Shown in pieces: positions 32,911-35,028 of a stretch of 35,028 nucleotides of DNA (its first letter is position 1; the number at the start of each line of letters is the position of its first letter). The stretch lies in assembly GCA_029820045.1 (NCBI GenBank), contig JALGVE010000011.1, positions 1 to 35,028 of the forward strand, in the 5' to 3' direction. This DNA is from Candidatus Zipacnadia bacterium (lineage in GTDB: Bacteria > Armatimonadota > Zipacnadia > Zipacnadales > UBA5352). The translations under genes and the position numbers were made by a program. A model generated the notes under the pieces. The model was not told where the DNA came from. It saw only the letters and a program-made list of their open reading frames with translations, and ran no database searches.

Positions 32911-33417
32911 CTATCTGCGCTTCGCAGTGCTGACGGCCTCAATAACGTTGAACCCTTTCACGCGCTGCCTGTCATCGAAGCTGACCTCAGCCAGGTCGAA
33001 GCGGTACGAGCGATCCAGCAAACGCTTGCTGCGCATGTAACTTTCCGCGCAGCGAACCATCCGTCGGCGCTTCTTCGCGGTGAGCGTTTCGCGTGGTCTA
33101 AGTGGCGAATCCTCTCGTCGGCTGCGGACCTCGATGAAACACAGAAACTTGCCGTGCTCGGCTACCACGTCAATCTCGCCTGCCCGCGTGACAACGTTGC
33201 GCTCGATGATACGGTAGCCCATGGCCGTTAGCCGTTGGGCAACGTAGCGCTCCGCCTGCCAGCCGAGCTTGTGCTTTTGATGCCCGCCGCGCCCGAGCCA
33301 GGTCTGCCTCCAGGGCGCATCTGGCACGTACTTCCCCCGTCGCCGCGCCGACCAGCGCCGCAGCCACTGCGTGATGCGTTCCGGCAGGCTCGGCTGCTCC
33401 TTTGGACTCAGTCTCAC
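32911..33417 (-). CDS. YraN/UPF0102-family nuclease-like protein, extended N-terminus
   Basis: A 168-residue protein. Residues from about 52 on are the UPF0102 domain: [50 protein letters not shown], with Glu81, Asp83 and Glu96 in the order of a restriction-type nuclease core (R98 where Lys is usual). No clear activity is known for the family. The first 50 residues are basic and rich in Arg, Trp and Pro ([15 protein letters not shown]); most relatives of about 120 residues lack them. The GTG start at 33415-33417 overlaps the TRIC stop by four bases (GTGA) with GGGAGG upstream, so the extension looks genuine. It is coupled to TRIC and precedes leuC. Confidence 0.88.
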   Translation of the reverse strand: MRLSPKEQPSLPERITQWLRRWSARRRGKYVPDAPWRQTWLGRGGHQKHKLGWQAERYVAQRLTAMGYRIIERNVVTRAGEIDVVAEHGKFLCFIEVRSRREDSPLRPRETLTAKKRRRMVRCAESYMRSKRLLDRSYRFDLAEVSFDDRQRVKGFNVIEAVSTAKRR

Positions 33418-34055
33418 GAACCTCCCGGGCGGGGCTCATCATGAGTGGGCCGCGGGAGCTGCCAGCGGAACTTGCGCGAGACCAGCCGAATGGCGATGAC
33501 CAGAGCCGCCGCTATCGGTGCTGCGATCTCCGGCCTCAGGCCGCCTTTCATCGTGAACCAGAACGCCGTCGCCCCCAGGATGCTCGCGGAGGCGTAGACC
33601 TCCTCGCGCAGCACGATGGGCACCTCGCGCGCGAGCACGTCCCGCAGGATGCCCCCGCCGACGCCCGTCAGTGTCGCCAGCACGACTGTCGCCACGCCGC
33701 CGACCTGCGCCTGGATCGCAAGCAAGGCGCCGATGACGGTGAAGATGCCCAGTCCGATGCCGTCGAAGACGATCAGCGCCTTCTCCCCGCGTTCGACCGC
33801 GCGGAAGGCCAGGAAGATCACCAGCCCGGCGGCGACCGCCAGATAGAGGTATGTCGGGTCCTCTATCCAGAAGTTGGGCGTTCGCCCGAGCAGAAGGTCG
33901 CGGATGGTCCCGCCGCCGATGGCGGTGACGGTCGCGAGCACGACTACACCGAAGATGTCCAGCTGTTTGCGCACGGCGACCATCGCGCCGGAAAGCCCGA
34001 AGGCGAAGGTGCCCAGGTAGTCCAGACCTTGCAGGACGACCGATGAATCAAGCAT
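33414..34055 (-). CDS. TRIC-family cation channel (UPF0126)
   Basis: A 213-residue membrane protein built of two similar halves of three helices each, with repeated signatures AIGGGTIRDLLLGRTPNFW (about 45-63) and GVGGGILRDVLAREVPIVL (about 131-149). The Gly-rich helix kinks and the R-D pair are typical of prokaryotic trimeric intracellular cation channels, which conduct potassium and sodium. The C-terminal tail after about 190 is basic and polar. The ribosome site is weak. It is the first gene of the housekeeping run and overlaps yraN by four bases. Confidence 0.93.
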   Translation of the reverse strand: MLDSSVVLQGLDYLGTFAFGLSGAMVAVRKQLDIFGVVVLATVTAIGGGTIRDLLLGRTPNFWIEDPTYLYLAVAAGLVIFLAFRAVERGEKALIVFDGIGLGIFTVIGALLAIQAQVGGVATVVLATLTGVGGGILRDVLAREVPIVLREEVYASASILGATAFWFTMKGGLRPEIAAPIAAALVIAIRLVSRKFRWQLPRPTHDEPRPGGS

Positions 34056-34091
34056 TGCTGCGTCTCTGGGCGACGCCGGAGTATGTTGCGG

Positions 34092-34316
34092 TCAGCCCGG
34101 GAGCACCTTGAAGCCCGTCTCAAGCAAGTGCCTGTCGAAACACAAGGCGGAGGTGATACGCCGGAGGCGGGCGACCGATCTACTGATATTCTCGTAATCC
34201 GAAAACATTTCAAGCCCCGGCGCAAACGAGCCGTCGTGCCTGCCAAGGCCCGACGTTACAGCGTCTGCACGCCCTCGGGAGGCGGGTTGTGTGAACGTAG
34301 CTTGTGCTGCAATCAT
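34092..34316 (-). pseudogene. Remnant of a PIN-domain toxin (C-terminal part)
   Basis: The last 35 or so residues, DYENISRSVARLRRITSALCFDRHLLETGFKVLPG, resemble the end of VapC-like PIN nucleases (D-C-x-S-F-x-x-M-R-R-x-x-I-x-x-A-L-x-F-D-R-H-F-x-x-x-G-F-x-x-L). The Asp-Cys start of that stretch and the fourth acidic region are degraded, and no N-terminal PIN half with its D-T-x-x-x motif is found upstream. The stop at 34092 is intact. It is read as a decayed toxin belonging with the antitoxin-like frame at 34210-34512. Confidence 0.45.
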
Positions 34317-34512
34317 GCAAAGATCGAGTCTCGCCGCTCGGTACTTCTCCCGCCTCTGCTGAGGCGTCTTTTCCCCCGTAGTAGAGGTAGTCGTGGAAGT
34401 TCTCGCCTGTAACTACGCCGTCGCCCTGGGTCATGCCTACGATTTCGTCCAGCGGCTCGCCGCCCCGCCGGCGTGCCTCTCCCAGCGTTGTTAGCTTCCC
34501 CTTCCTGACCAT
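34210..34512 (-). CDS. Antitoxin-like small protein
   Basis: A 100-residue frame. The first 50 or so residues, MVRKGKLTTLGEARRRGG then EPLDEIVGMTQGDGVVTGENFHDYLYYGG, look like the short antitoxins that precede PIN toxins, which end in T-G-x-x-F-x-x-Y-L-Y-G. GGAGGTG lies six bases before the ATG at 34510-34512, a strong site. The latter half (after about residue 55) is low in recognisable pattern and overlaps the toxin remnant in another frame, so the true end has probably been lost. It may still be expressed. Confidence 0.5.
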   Translation of the reverse strand: MVRKGKLTTLGEARRRGGEPLDEIVGMTQGDGVVTGENFHDYLYYGGKDASAEAGEVPSGETRSLHDCSTSYVHTTRLPRACRRCNVGPWQARRLVCAGA

Positions 34513-34803
34513 GGCCGCCACCTCCTCGCACCTGCATGGAGTATAGCAGTTCGTCAGCCTCGGTGCAAACCCGGCGGTGCCCCGAATCCAACGGCGGGGG
34601 GAGGCCAAGTTGCCCCTTGTGCCCCACGCTGTTCTCGGCAAGAACCATCTGCGGAGCTACAACCATCGTCACGGCTCACAGAAGGTTCCGGGACCTGCCG
34701 CACGGAAGACCCCGTCATCATGGGCGCCCGGGCTCGGCGTCATCCAGGGCGTCATCCAGTGAATCCCGCCCTAGTACTTGCCTACGCAACAAAGCGTTAG
34801 GTC
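34513..34803. other. Gap without a recognised gene
   Basis: No coding frame with family resemblance or a good start is seen. There is a short direct repeat (GCGTCATCCAG and GGCGTCATCCAG near 34738-34760). Confidence 0.4.
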
Positions 34804-34863
34804 GCACAGGCACGCCGGTATGATGGAGGGGCCGCACGGGCACGTTGGTATGATGGAGGGGCC
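34804..34863. repeat. 30-bp direct duplication
   Basis: Two adjacent 30-base units (34804-34833 and 34834-34863) of GCAC-GGCACG-GGTATGATGGAGGGGCC type, differing at three positions. Confidence 0.85.
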
Positions 34864-34870
34864 GCTCCGA

Positions 34871-34902
34871 GTGCCTGCACTCGCCTGGGCGAGAGCAGGC
34901 AC
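34871..34902. repeat. Long hairpin near the window end
   Basis: Arms of 15 bases (GTGCCTGCACTCGCC and its complement with one mismatch) around a two-base centre. It follows the 30-bp duplication directly. To 35028 only a weak hairpin (GTCTGC/GCAGAC, about 34936-34953) follows and no gene is seen. Confidence 0.7.
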
Positions 34903-35028
34903 GAGGCCGGCCCGCACAGATCCCTTCTTTGCACGTCTGCATGTCTGCAGACACGCATCAAGGCGAAGGGGTTGTGCGCGGGCCGGGTTCGCTGCGCTCA
35001 CACGGCCCCTCCATTCACGGCAACGCGC

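Overview
The window comes from a high-GC bacterium, probably an uncultivated lineage. The evidence is standard bacterial housekeeping genes (der, plsY, gpsA, an HU gene, tRNA-Pro), Shine-Dalgarno starts with frequent GTG initiation, lipoproteins, and many large carbohydrate-related proteins (a DUF4091 protein, a GH106-like hydrolase, Gfo/Idh oxidoreductases). Genes of this kind separated by many short hairpin repeats recall Armatimonadota, Planctomycetota or neighbouring candidate phyla. That placement is an inference from style; no marker gene here settles it. Almost everything is read from the minus strand; the only clear plus-strand gene is the second Gfo/Idh oxidoreductase.

Layout, by position. 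1-2425: a cyclase-family protein with a decayed copy of its own 3' end behind it, then a Gfo/Idh oxidoreductase, with tandem hairpin repeats between them and a 17/19-bp tandem repeat in front. 2906-6454: a small PLDc_N-type membrane protein, a secreted DUF4091 protein, and a lipoprotein gene broken by two compensating frameshifts. 6761-7786: the plus-strand Gfo/Idh oxidoreductase. 7863-14696: a six-gene operon transcribed in the order TetR regulator, membrane-fusion protein, ABC ATPase, C45-type acyltransferase/hydrolase, GNAT acetyltransferase, FtsX-type permease. 14820-20088: a GH106-like hydrolase followed by a lower-GC pair, an HD-domain nucleotide hydrolase and a YwgA-like protein. 20518-26606: class III aminotransferase, polysaccharide deacetylase lipoprotein, a membrane-anchored barrel-like protein, a SAM methyltransferase and a small lipoprotein, preceded by a strong promoter and a long structured leader. 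27132-34055: the housekeeping block, in transcription order TRIC channel, YraN, leuC, leuD, der, plsY, gpsA, HU and tRNA-Pro(GGG). 34092-34512: a decayed antitoxin/PIN-toxin locus, followed by repeats to the window end.

The strongest non-gene signal is a set of at least four families of short palindromic elements, mostly hairpins with four-base loops. They occur singly, as inverted pairs (REPIN-like) and as tandem triplets. One lies in frame inside the GH106-like gene and one supplies the last codons and stop of leuD. The strongest candidate for an undescribed system is the TetR/ABC operon that encloses a self-processing C45 hydrolase and an acetyltransferase. The low-GC HD/YwgA pair is a second candidate.
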